Position numbers and translations under genes: made by a program. Positions 1 to 5,791 of a stretch of 7,520 nt of DNA are shown here, one piece after another (position 1 is the first letter of the stretch; the number at the start of each line of letters is the position of its first letter). Source of the DNA: Clostridium sp. CAG:167 (lineage in GTDB: Bacteria; Bacillota; Clostridia; Lachnospirales; Lachnospiraceae). The stretch lies in contig HF998312.1 of the NCBI GenBank assembly GCA_000433735.1, positions 1-7,520 on the forward strand. The letters are read 5' to 3'. The notes beneath the pieces were generated by a model. It was not told the DNA's origin. It was given only the letters and a program-made list of their open reading frames with translations, and ran no database searches.

Positions 1-31
1 TCATTTTAGGGAGAGAATATTAAAAAAACAG

Positions 32-59
32 TTGACGAATACGAAAAACATGGTATAAT
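32..59 (+). promoter_or_regulatory. Housekeeping (sigma-A) promoter of rpsU, extended -10 type
   Basis: TTGACG (32-37) matches five of six bases of the -35 consensus and is followed by a 16-bp spacer and a perfect TATAAT (54-59). A TG at 51-52 one base before the -10 makes it an extended -10 promoter. Transcription would start near 66-67, giving a leader of about 70 nt before rpsU. The match is strong by sequence alone. Confidence 0.88.
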
Positions 60-86
60 ATGTGTTAGTGCGAAAAAATACCCAAT

Positions 87-115
87 CAGTTGTATTGAAG
101 CACAATTTACAACTG
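87..115 (+). promoter_or_regulatory. Leader hairpin abutting the rpsU ribosome binding site
   Basis: CAGTTGT (87-93) pairs perfectly with ACAACTG (109-115). ATTG (94-97) then pairs with CAAT (103-106), leaving a two-base bulge (107-108) and the five-base loop AAGCA (98-102). The hairpin ends exactly where the purine-rich SD region (115-123) starts, so folding could affect ribosome access or mRNA stability. There is no T-tract, so it is not a terminator. A role in S21 autoregulation is inference; I do not recall a catalogued leader with this shape. Confidence 0.5.
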
Positions 116-137
116 GAGGGAGGTTAGGTGTGATACA

Positions 138-314
138 ATGTCTAGTGTAACAGTTAAAGAAAACGAATCATTGGATAGCGCATTGCGTCGTTTCAAGAGA
201 AACTGTGCTAAAGCCGGTATTCAGCAGGAGATTCGTAAGAGAGAGCATTATGAAAAACCAAGCGTAAGACGTAAAAAGAAGTCTGAAGCTGCTCGTAAAA
301 GAAAATTCAAATAA
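138..314 (+). CDS. rpsU: 30S ribosomal protein S21 (bS21)
   Basis: Small-subunit protein bS21, which binds near the 3' end of 16S rRNA on the platform, close to the anti-SD helix, and helps initiation. The product is 58 residues, the usual length in Clostridia. It begins MSSVTVKENESLDSALRRFK and carries the family pattern of an acidic, Ser/Leu-containing N terminus, an AGIQQEIRKREHYEKPS core (about 26-42) and a Lys/Arg-rich tail (43-58). The ATG at 138 is the only start in this frame. A long SD-like run GGAGGGAGG (115-123) lies 14 nt upstream, rather far, and AGGTG (126-130) lies 7 nt upstream and may be the working site. The gene has its own promoter at 32-59 and terminator at 329-374, so it appears to be a single-gene unit. 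I see no irregularity in the protein. Confidence 0.98.
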   Translation: MSSVTVKENESLDSALRRFKRNCAKAGIQQEIRKREHYEKPSVRRKKKSEAARKRKFK

Positions 315-328
315 TAAGCACATAAGAG

Positions 329-374
329 AAGAGCGTGAGGCGTTTCTAAAAGAGATGTCACACGCTCTTTTTTT
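329..374 (+). terminator. Intrinsic terminator after rpsU
   Basis: AAGAGCGTG (329-337) pairs with CACGCTCTT (361-369) over 9 bp. After one A/A mismatch the stem continues, with wobble pairs, through 339-347 and 351-359 to a three-base AAA loop (348-350). A run of seven T (368-374) follows. The long stem and U-tract indicate an efficient rho-independent terminator that separates rpsU from the downstream genes. Confidence 0.92.
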
Positions 375-408
375 GAGGAGGAACTACATGGAAAAAGTGG
401 AAATGTAG
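375..408 (+). other. Orphaned SD and start codon followed by a six-codon reading frame
   Basis: GAGGAGG (375-381) is an excellent SD, 6 nt before an ATG at 388. That frame encodes only MEKVEM before a TAG at 406-408. The large repeat-coding frame that follows is in a different phase (388 and 411 are not in frame). This looks like the original translation start of the GLUG gene, now joined out of frame to an internal part of it. A functional upstream ORF, with the GTG at 411 reached by re-initiation two bases after the stop, is the alternative. Confidence 0.55.
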
Positions 409-410
409 GT

Positions 411-1607
411 GTGGTTGTCGGTTACGCAACGAAATGTACATTTGAAAATATTACAGTCAGCGGTAAAATAACCGCGTCCGGTTCTGTATGCAAAGCGGCA
501 GGCGTATGTGCAGACGCCAGTGGCTGTACATTTACAAAATGTGTGAATAAAGCGGACATTACGATAAATGCATATGATGTAACAAACAGTGAAGAGTCGG
601 ATATGGTAGAAGGACAGGGAGGCGTTGCCTGTGGTATTGCCTGTATGGCGATAGACAGTACGGCAAAAAAATGTTCCAATTCAGGAAAGATCACGATAAA
701 CGGAGATCTTCGCTGGGCAAGTGAAGGAATCTATGCAATGGGTCTGTTTCAGATTATCAAAGGAGTTAGCGGAAGCAAAAATACAGGTGCCGTTACGGCG
801 AAGAATGTAAGCAAAACAGGAACGGCAGCGGGAGAAACCATAGCCTGTGGTATCGTCGCTGAGGTACATGGCTTTGGCAAGAGAGTGTTATCCTGCTATA
901 ATACAGGAACGATTACGGCAGCTAATAATAATAAACGAGTTGCCACAGTGGCAGCGGGCATCGTGAATAAAGCCACCAGTCTTAATACAAAGATTCTCAG
1001 ATGCTATAATAAAGGTGCGGTCCGGATATCAGGAGTAGCAGGAAGCAGAACATCAAAGATCGGTTCTGGTGCAGGTGGTATTGGCGGCATGGATGTAGCG
1101 TCTATTACAGAATGTTATAACAAAGGAAAAGTCGCAGCAAATGTAAAGAGCGGCCTCGTAGAAGTGGGCGGTATTGCCGGGGATATTTATAATATCCGGA
1201 ACTGCTACAATACGGGTAAAGTTTCTACGACAGCAAAGACCCGCAGTTATATAGGTGGGGTAGCGGGACGGCAGGAAGCCTTTTCGAAGAAAAAGGGAAA
1301 AGTCCTGGAAGCAGCGATCTGCAATTACAACACCGGTAAGGTCACGGCAGGAAAAAAAGTAGTAAAAGGTTCTGTTTTTGGACATTATGAGGTAGCGGGT
1401 ATTACTGCTCAGGCAATGGTTTACAACAATTACTATAAATCCGGTAAAGCATATGGCAGTACAAACCTCTCATGGAAACCGTTCCTTGCCAAAGCGACAA
1501 AGGTTTCTTCCATGAAGGCGAAGAAATGCCGGAAACTCTCTTCAAAATACTGGGTATACTCTTCCAAATACAAGAGAATGGTTCTGAAGAACAACAAGGA
1601 AAAATAA
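411..1607 (+). CDS. GLUG/CYNTGK-repeat surface-type protein, N-terminally truncated (probable relic)
   Basis: The first available start is a GTG at 411, giving 398 residues. The body is a string of short repeats resembling the GLUG motif of secreted Clostridia proteins: a Gly/Val-rich strand (for example VGGIAGDIYNI) followed by a C-Y-N-x-G-x-[IV] core. GLUG proteins are usually extracellular and thought to form a beta-helix-like fold for adhesion or surface display. The C terminus (about 372-394, containing YWVYSSKYKRMVL) resembles a normal end, and a terminator follows at 1628. The front is abnormal: there is no signal peptide or membrane segment, the GTG lacks a well-placed SD, and repeat-like coding (GKSGNVG, codons at 390-410) continues in frame upstream of the GTG. 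The nearby strong SD and ATG (375-390) are in another phase. I infer loss of the secretion signal and first repeats through deletion or frameshift. No internal stops are present, so decay would be recent; the substrate or partner is unknown. Confidence 0.72.
   Translation: MVVGYATKCTFENITVSGKITASGSVCKAAGVCADASGCTFTKCVNKADITINAYDVTNSEESDMVEGQGGVACGIACMAIDSTAKKCSNSGKITINGDLRWASEGIYAMGLFQIIKGVSGSKNTGAVTAKNVSKTGTAAGETIACGIVAEVHGFGKRVLSCYNTGTITAANNNKRVATVAAGIVNKATSLNTKILRCYNKGAVRISGVAGSRTSKIGSGAGGIGGMDVASITECYNKGKVAANVKSGLVEVGGIAGDIYNIRNCYNTGKVSTTAKTRSYIGGVAGRQEAFSKKKGKVLEAAICNYNTGKVTAGKKVVKGSVFGHYEVAGITAQAMVYNNYYKSGKAYGSTNLSWKPFLAKATKVSSMKAKKCRKLSSKYWVYSSKYKRMVLKNNKEK
540..1445 (+). repeat. Nine degenerate tandem repeats with C-Y-N-x-G cores
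   Basis: Within the protein starting at 411, repeat cores occur near residues 44 (CVNKA), 88 (CSNSG), 122 (SKNTG), 162 (CYNTG), 198 (CYNKG), 235 (CYNKG), 265 (CYNTG), 304 (CNYNTG) and 340 (NYYKSG). Spacing is 30-44 residues, about 37 on average. Each core is followed by one or two beta-prone residues (ITA, VRI, VAA, VST, VTA). The sequence between cores is divergent at the DNA level, so these are old protein repeats, not recent duplications. Confidence 0.8.
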
Positions 1608-1627
1608 AGTGAATATTGAAAAAGAGG

Positions 1628-1654
1628 GAACTGGCGGAAGCCAGTTCTTTTTTT
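1628..1654 (+). terminator. Intrinsic terminator after the GLUG-repeat gene
   Basis: GAACTGGC (1628-1635) pairs perfectly with GCCAGTTC (1640-1647) around a GGAA (GNRA-class) tetraloop and is followed by seven T (1648-1654). It lies 20 bp after the stop codon at 1605-1607. It should block read-through into yqfC, which implies that yqfC has its own promoter. Confidence 0.93.
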
Positions 1655-1657
1655 GGC

Positions 1658-1684
1658 ACAAAAAGAGAAAAAATGCATAGGATA
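1658..1684 (+). promoter_or_regulatory. Candidate mother-cell sigma (SigE/SigK-type) promoter of yqfC
   Basis: GCATAGGATA (1675-1684) fits the GCATAnnnTA form of a SigK -10 and partly fits the SigE -10 (CATAnnnT). An AC at 1658-1659 lies 16 nt before CATA, as expected for the short SigK -35. Transcription would start near 1691, just ahead of the SD at 1701-1706. The setting fits, because yqfC and yqfD are sporulation genes controlled by SigE in Bacillus subtilis and a terminator closes off the upstream gene. The motif is short and degenerate, so a chance match is possible. Confidence 0.35.
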
Positions 1685-1700
1685 AAAAGAGGAAGATTTC

Positions 1701-1706
1701 AGGGGG
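1701..1706 (+). promoter_or_regulatory. Ribosome binding site that selects the TTG start of yqfC
   Basis: AGGGGG at 1701-1706 lies 7 nt before the TTG at 1714. No ATG or GTG precedes this TTG in frame before the TAG at 1678-1680, so this SD is the main argument for a TTG start. Confidence 0.6.
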
Positions 1707-1713
1707 CGTTCAG

Positions 1714-1962
1714 TTGGAAAAAGACGGAACAACTCTGGTAATGCCGGATATAACAAAAGGCTGTATGCTGGTAACCATATATGGCAGTGAGATCGCTCTT
1801 ATAGAAAATTTTAAATCCATTATAGAATATTCAGACTCGATCATTAAACTGCAGGGAAAACAAAAAAGACTGGTTATACGGGGCCGTGAATTGTCAATTG
1901 AACGATATACAAAAGGAGACTGTAAGGTCTGCGGAGTGGTAGAAGAGTTTTCATTTGAATAA
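1714..1962 (+). CDS. yqfC: Sporulation protein YqfC
   Basis: Small sporulation-associated protein of the YqfC family, normally encoded directly before YqfD and expressed in the mother cell; its biochemical role is not known. From the TTG at 1714 the product is 82 residues. The recognisable core is MLVTIYGSEIALIENF (18-33), then IIEYSD and IIKLQGK (36-49) and LVIRGREL (53-60): the strand-rich pattern of short hydrophobic runs with the conserved IEN and IEYS elements of the family. The family is usually a little longer, about 90-97 residues, with a basic N terminus. Here that basic stretch (KKRK) is encoded in frame upstream, from 1684, but with no start codon, so the start may be shortened or affected by a one-base change. 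It ends 17 bp before yqfD and probably shares its transcript. Confidence 0.82.
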   Translation: MEKDGTTLVMPDITKGCMLVTIYGSEIALIENFKSIIEYSDSIIKLQGKQKRLVIRGRELSIERYTKGDCKVCGVVEEFSFE

Positions 1963-1979
1963 AAAGCAAAGGAGAGGAT

Positions 1980-3167
1980 ATGAACGGTATCTGGGATGGC
2001 ATAGAATGTTCTATGAGCCAAAAACATCGGGAGCGGTTTATGAATATATGCAGGCACCGGGGGATGAATCTGTATCATTTCTCTCTTCGTCAGGATGTAT
2101 TTGTATTTCGTATGAGAGGCAGAGATTACAAAAAACTGCGGGAGGTATCACGAAAGATAAAGAGTCATCCGCATATTGAAAAGAAGACAGGCATTGTGTT
2201 TGGGTGGTTTTATGTCACAAGGCACCTTTCGTATTTCACGGGTATGCTTCTTTTTGCATGTTTGCTCCAGTTTCTTTCCGGTTTTGTGTGGAATATTGAA
2301 TATCAGGGAAACCATCGCTATACAGAGGAGACTTTGCAGCGGGCCCTGGATAAAATGGGGGTGAAAACAGGGCTTTCCAGAAAAAAACTGGTATGTGAGC
2401 GGATAGAAAAGCAGATGCGAAAACAGTTTGACGATATCAGCTGGGTTTCGGCGGAAGAATGTGGCAGTGTGTTGAAAGTGGCCATTAAGGAGAAAAAAGA
2501 AACCAGTATGCCACAGGAAGGAAGAACCGGAGATCTGCGGTCGCCCTGTGAAGGAAAGGTGACAAGTCTTGTGGTGGAACAGGGACAGGCGGCTGTAAAA
2601 ATCGGAGACCATGTGAAGAAAAACCAGATCCTGGTGTATGGAAAAGTAAGCGTAACCAATGATGAGGATCAGGTTGTGGAAGAAAAAGCAGTTCAGGCGA
2701 AGGCGCTTTATATAATACAGGGAAGTGTAAAAATCCGGTACAAGATTGCGTGTAAAGGAAAAAGAAAAGTTTATACCGGGGAGGAAAAAAGTGCATACTC
2801 TATCAGTGGAAACGGAAAAACACTTAATTTGGCAAATCCGCTTAAAAGGTTTGATAAATCCCTCAAATATGATATAATGACTACTGTATGCACAAAAAAG
2901 AAGATTCCTTTTAGTGATGCAGAGGTTACTGTCAGAAAGAGAGAATTTCTGGCGTATACGCTGAAAGATCATATTTATACACAACAAGAAGCAGAAAAAC
3001 TGGTGCAGGAGGAAGTGGAGAAAAAACTTCTTTTACTGCAGCGGCAGCAATATAAAGTCCGGGGGAAGACCTGGCATATGACAAAGCAGGCGGATGACTG
3101 GGTGGCAGAGGGCATCATCCAGTTTGCGAAGGAGGATAATCATGGAGAACAGGGAGATAGTTCTTGA
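1980..3167 (+). CDS. yqfD: Sporulation protein YqfD
   Basis: Membrane-anchored sporulation protein YqfD, partner gene of yqfC. The 395-residue product matches the usual length of about 400. The ATG at 1980 has AAGGAGAGG (1969-1977) just upstream. Residues 1-80 form the cytoplasmic part, with the family pattern ERFMNICRHRGMNLY (18-32). One membrane helix lies at about 84-103. It is followed by the conserved FVWNIEYQGNHRYTEETL (102-119), a POTRA-like segment as seen in proteins of this type, ISWVSAEECGSVLKVAIKE (153-171), and a lipoyl/barrel-like segment containing SPCEGKVTSLVVEQG (188-202) and GDHVKKNQILVYG (209-221). The C-terminal half is basic and probably extracytoplasmic. The exact function is unknown, though it is needed for efficient sporulation in relatives. 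Its last 26 bp overlap phoH, and a likely vegetative promoter lies inside it at 2851-2878. Confidence 0.93.
   Translation: MNGIWDGIECSMSQKHRERFMNICRHRGMNLYHFSLRQDVFVFRMRGRDYKKLREVSRKIKSHPHIEKKTGIVFGWFYVTRHLSYFTGMLLFACLLQFLSGFVWNIEYQGNHRYTEETLQRALDKMGVKTGLSRKKLVCERIEKQMRKQFDDISWVSAEECGSVLKVAIKEKKETSMPQEGRTGDLRSPCEGKVTSLVVEQGQAAVKIGDHVKKNQILVYGKVSVTNDEDQVVEEKAVQAKALYIIQGSVKIRYKIACKGKRKVYTGEEKSAYSISGNGKTLNLANPLKRFDKSLKYDIMTTVCTKKKIPFSDAEVTVRKREFLAYTLKDHIYTQQEAEKLVQEEVEKKLLLLQRQQYKVRGKTWHMTKQADDWVAEGIIQFAKEDNHGEQGDSS
2851..2878 (+). promoter_or_regulatory. Candidate sigma-A promoter inside yqfD, upstream of phoH
   Basis: TTGATA (2851-2856) matches five of six bases of the -35 consensus, the spacer is 16 bp, and TATAAT (2873-2878) is perfect. 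TG at 2870-2871 gives an extended -10. This is the same architecture as the rpsU promoter at 32-59. It lies about 265 bp before the phoH start and on the same strand. It would let phoH, ybeY and later genes be expressed in growing cells when yqfC-yqfD are silent. It overlaps codons for F-D-K-S-L-K-Y-D-I-M, so a coincidental match is possible. Confidence 0.5.
3129..3135 (+). promoter_or_regulatory. Ribosome binding site of phoH, inside the end of yqfD
   Basis: A perfect AAGGAGG at 3129-3135 lies 6 nt before the ATG at 3142. It selects this start over the in-frame ATG at 3094, which lacks an SD and would lengthen the overlap with yqfD. Confidence 0.9.
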
Positions 3168-4158
3168 TATACCCGTAGAACATGAAAGAAATATATTTGG
3201 CGGTCTGGATCTTTTTCTCAAAAAGATTGAACGATCCTTACAGGTGGATGTGATTGCCAGAGATGGCAAAGTGAAGATCCTTGGAAGTGACAGTCAGACA
3301 AAGAAAGCAGAGAGAGTGCTGCAGGAACTTTTGGAATTATCTAAAAGAGGTAGCGAGATCACGGAGCAGAATGTGGATTATATCATCTCTATGACTATGC
3401 AGGAGGCCACAGAAAGTTATGCAGACCTGGACAAAGAGATACTGGGATATACCGTGCAGGGAAAACCCATCAAAGCCAAGACATACGGCCAGCAGAAATA
3501 TGTCCGTGCCATTCAGGAGAAAATGATGGTGTTTGGCATCGGACCGGCAGGTACGGGTAAGACATATCTGGCTATGGCCATGGCAATCCAGGCATTTAAA
3601 AATAACGAGGTTACCAAGATCATACTGACAAGGCCGGCCATTGAGGCCGGTGAGAATCTGGGGTTCCTGCCGGGAGATCTTCAAAGCAAGATCGACCCAT
3701 ATCTGAGACCTTTATATGATGCCCTGTATCAGATCATGGGGGCTGAGAGTTTTATTAAAAACTCCGAAAAAGGCCTGATTGAGGTGGCGCCGTTAGCCTA
3801 TATGAGGGGACGGACCCTTGACAATGCTTTTATTATTCTGGATGAGGCACAGAACACTACGCCGGCCCAGATGAAGATGTTTCTGACCCGTATCGGATTT
3901 GGATCCAAGGTGGTGATTACCGGAGATCTTTCCCAGAAGGATCTGCCCTATTCTACGGTGTCCGGTCTGGAACAGGCATCCAAGGTGCTTGAACCGGTCA
4001 ATGAGATTGGATTTTGTTATCTGACCAACAAGGATGTAGTTCGTCATCCGCTGGTACAAAAGATCGTACATGCCTATGAAAAATATGAGGCGAGAGAACA
4101 GTATAAACAGAACCGGAAAAATAATGCAAAGAAGACAAACAGGAGAGAGCGTACATGA
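3142..4158 (+). CDS. phoH: PhoH family ATPase (PhoH/YbeZ-like)
   Basis: Cytoplasmic PhoH-type P-loop ATPase of 338 residues, a typical length. Residues about 1-70 form the variable N-terminal region with a KH-like RNA-binding segment. The ATPase domain carries Walker A GPAGTGKT (134-141), TRPAIEAGENLGFLPGDL (163-180), the YMRGRTLDNAFIILDEAQN stretch (220-238) with Walker B acidic residues D234-E235, VVITGDLSQKDLP (257-269) and the C-terminal NKDVVRHPLVQKIV (296-309). The tail is rich in Lys, Arg and Asn. The family is associated with RNA metabolism and is regularly encoded next to ybeY, as here, pointing to rRNA or ribosome quality control; the precise substrate is unsettled. The gene overlaps yqfD by 26 bp and ybeY by 4 bp (ATGA), indicating translational coupling. 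Confidence 0.96.
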   Translation: MENREIVLDIPVEHERNIFGGLDLFLKKIERSLQVDVIARDGKVKILGSDSQTKKAERVLQELLELSKRGSEITEQNVDYIISMTMQEATESYADLDKEILGYTVQGKPIKAKTYGQQKYVRAIQEKMMVFGIGPAGTGKTYLAMAMAIQAFKNNEVTKIILTRPAIEAGENLGFLPGDLQSKIDPYLRPLYDALYQIMGAESFIKNSEKGLIEVAPLAYMRGRTLDNAFIILDEAQNTTPAQMKMFLTRIGFGSKVVITGDLSQKDLPYSTVSGLEQASKVLEPVNEIGFCYLTNKDVVRHPLVQKIVHAYEKYEAREQYKQNRKNNAKKTNRRERT

Positions 4159-4667
4159 CAATTTTGCTGGAAAATGAAGAAAATGCTTCCTTTGGATTTC
4201 CAATCCAGGAGCAGCTGGAGTTATTGACAGAGTATGTGCTGGATCATGAAAAATTTCCTTATGAAGCAGAAGTCAGCGTTTCGATTGTTTCAAAAGAAGA
4301 GATTCATGAAATCAACAAGAAGTTCAGGCAGGTGGACAGGCCTACGGATGTGCTGAGTTTTCCTATGCTGGAATTTGAGTATCCCGGAGATTTTTCATCC
4401 GAGACTTTTGAAAATTCGCTGACAACATCCTTTGAATCCCAGGAACTGTTACTGGGGGATATTGTATTGTGCACTGACATTATCAAGAGCCAGGCAAAGG
4501 AATACGGCCATTCGGAAAAACGGGAATTTTCTTTTCTGGTAGTACACAGTCTTCTTCATCTTCTTGGTTATGACCACATGGAAGAGGAGGAGAGAGTGCA
4601 GATGGAAGAACATCAGCGTGAGATCATGTCGGGATTGAAGATTGGACGAGGGGAAAGCGATGAATAA
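4155..4667 (+). CDS. ybeY: Endoribonuclease YbeY, rRNA maturation factor
   Basis: Metal-dependent single-strand endoribonuclease acting in 16S rRNA 3'-end maturation and 70S ribosome quality control. The 170-residue product carries the family signatures: DRPTDVLSFP (61-70), LLLGDIVLCTD (98-108) and the zinc-binding motif HSLLHLLGYDH (131-141), with the three ligands H131, H135 and H141 intact. An acidic segment (about 72-98) separates the first two motifs, as in other clostridial members. The ATG at 4155 overlaps the phoH stop as ATGA, with AGGAGA (4141-4146) upstream. This phoH-ybeY pairing is the widespread order. In Bacillus an HD-domain gene (yqfF/pgpH) lies between them and dgkA, cdd and era follow; none of these is present here. 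The stop codon lies inside the next gene, an 8-bp overlap. Confidence 0.97.
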   Translation: MTILLENEENASFGFPIQEQLELLTEYVLDHEKFPYEAEVSVSIVSKEEIHEINKKFRQVDRPTDVLSFPMLEFEYPGDFSSETFENSLTTSFESQELLLGDIVLCTDIIKSQAKEYGHSEKREFSFLVVHSLLHLLGYDHMEEEERVQMEEHQREIMSGLKIGRGESDE

Positions 4668-5769
4668 GACTCAGAAAAAATGGATACTGGGAGTTTTCTG
4701 CGGAGCAGTGTTGCTTTTTGTGGCAGTTTTTGCCCTGATGCAGTGGCAGAAAACAAAACAGCAGGATACCGCCCAGACGGAGAAAAAAAGTGTACAGGCT
4801 ACCGCTACGGCAGTACCTACCGCCACACCGGATCCTCATGCCGGAAAAGTGCAGAGCAGCCTGAACGGCTCTTATGTATCACCGAAGACGGAGGCAAAGC
4901 GGCCTTTTGCCATTATGATCAATAATATTGAGTATGCCTTTGACCACCAGATGGGAGTGTCCAAGGCAGATGTGGTATACGAGGCTCTGGCAGAAGGTGG
5001 AATCACCCGTATGATGGCTATTTACCAGGATGTCAGTAAGGTGAAAAAAATTGGTTCCGTGCGGAGCGCGAGACATTATTATGTGCAGTTTGCTTATGAG
5101 TGGGATGCTATTTTCTGTCATTTCGGGCAGACAAAGTATGCGATTTCCAAGATGAAGAAGTTAAAGACGGATAACCTTAGCGGGCTTTCTGCTATCGGTC
5201 CGGTGGTATACCGAAGAAATTACAGTATCCGGGCACCTCATAATGTGTTTACCAGTGGCAAAAAGATGATCAAGGGAGCGAAAAAATTAAAATATTCCCT
5301 GAAAAAAGATGAGACGAAGAGTGCAAAGCATTTTTCTTTTAATCAGACTGATACGGACTTAGCAGCAGGGGAACAAGGAAAACAGATCACACTGCCGTTT
5401 TCCTATTATTCTACAGCGAAACTCAAATATGATAAAAAGAATAAAGTGTATTTAAAATACGAATATAAGAAGAAACACAAAGATGGTTACTACAAAAAGC
5501 AGCTGGCATTTAAAAATGTCATTGTGCAGTTTGTAAAAGAAAAAAACAAGGATCATAATGGATATCAGACCATGGATCTGACCAATACATCCGGAAGCGG
5601 ATATTATCTGACGAATGGGAAAAAAGTGAAGATACGCTGGACACGGAATGAGAAGAGTCATGAAATGGTTTATCTGGATGCTTCCGGAAATACTCTTTCC
5701 ATCAATCCGGGTAAGACTTACATAGCGGTTTATCCAACAAACCGCAAGAAACTGATTAAGATCCAGTGA
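4660..5769 (+). CDS. DUF3048 (YerB-like) membrane-anchored extracytoplasmic protein
   Basis: A 369-residue protein of the DUF3048/YerB family, whose function is unknown. Residues 1-8 are basic, residues 9-28 form a signal-anchor helix, and a Thr/Ala/Pro linker (ATATAVPTATPDP, 47-59) leads to the exported domain. The family motifs are clear: RPFAIMINN (81-89), SKADVVYEALAEGGITRMMA (101-120), IGSVRSARHYYVQFAYEWDA (131-150) with FCHFGQT (152-158), and APHNVFTS (192-199). The C-terminal half (about 205-369) is Lys/Tyr-rich and matches the second DUF3048 domain up to the end (GKTYIAVYPT near 353-362). Many relatives are lipoproteins; here the only Cys near the helix (in GVFC) is not a convincing lipobox, so a plain membrane anchor is more likely. 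The ATG at 4660 with GAGGGGAAA (4648-4656) is preferred to the in-frame TTG at 4642. It overlaps ybeY by 8 bp. Confidence 0.9.
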   Translation: MNKTQKKWILGVFCGAVLLFVAVFALMQWQKTKQQDTAQTEKKSVQATATAVPTATPDPHAGKVQSSLNGSYVSPKTEAKRPFAIMINNIEYAFDHQMGVSKADVVYEALAEGGITRMMAIYQDVSKVKKIGSVRSARHYYVQFAYEWDAIFCHFGQTKYAISKMKKLKTDNLSGLSAIGPVVYRRNYSIRAPHNVFTSGKKMIKGAKKLKYSLKKDETKSAKHFSFNQTDTDLAAGEQGKQITLPFSYYSTAKLKYDKKNKVYLKYEYKKKHKDGYYKKQLAFKNVIVQFVKEKNKDHNGYQTMDLTNTSGSGYYLTNGKKVKIRWTRNEKSHEMVYLDASGNTLSINPGKTYIAVYPTNRKKLIKIQ

Positions 5770-5791
5770 CCTTTTATACAGTACAGAAAGG

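Noticed and set aside
1183..1199. Perfect inverted repeat GGATAT-ttata-ATATCC inside the GLUG gene
   Set aside because: Short, AT-rich and fully inside coding sequence with no T-run; no reason to assign it a function.
422..1659. Minus-strand reading frames opposite the GLUG gene (for example 1053-1385 and 1402-1659)
   Set aside because: They have no SD or recognisable domain and are explained by the base composition of the + strand gene; the last also runs through the terminator stem at 1628-1654.
388..1728. Similarity between the orphan start (ATGGAAAAAGTGG at 388) and the yqfC start (TTGGAAAAAGACGG at 1714), suggesting a duplicated start region around the GLUG gene
   Set aside because: Only about a dozen A-rich bases match and the flanks, including the SDs, differ; chance is a sufficient explanation.
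2148..2987. A 279-codon minus-strand frame opposite yqfD
   Set aside because: Composition rich in F, H, L and S is typical of an antisense shadow of a Lys/Glu-rich gene; no motif or SD, and yqfD on the + strand is clear.
3094..3141. Upstream in-frame ATG extending PhoH by 16 residues
   Set aside because: It has no SD, while the ATG at 3142 has a perfect AAGGAGG at 6 nt; the extension also lies entirely within yqfD.
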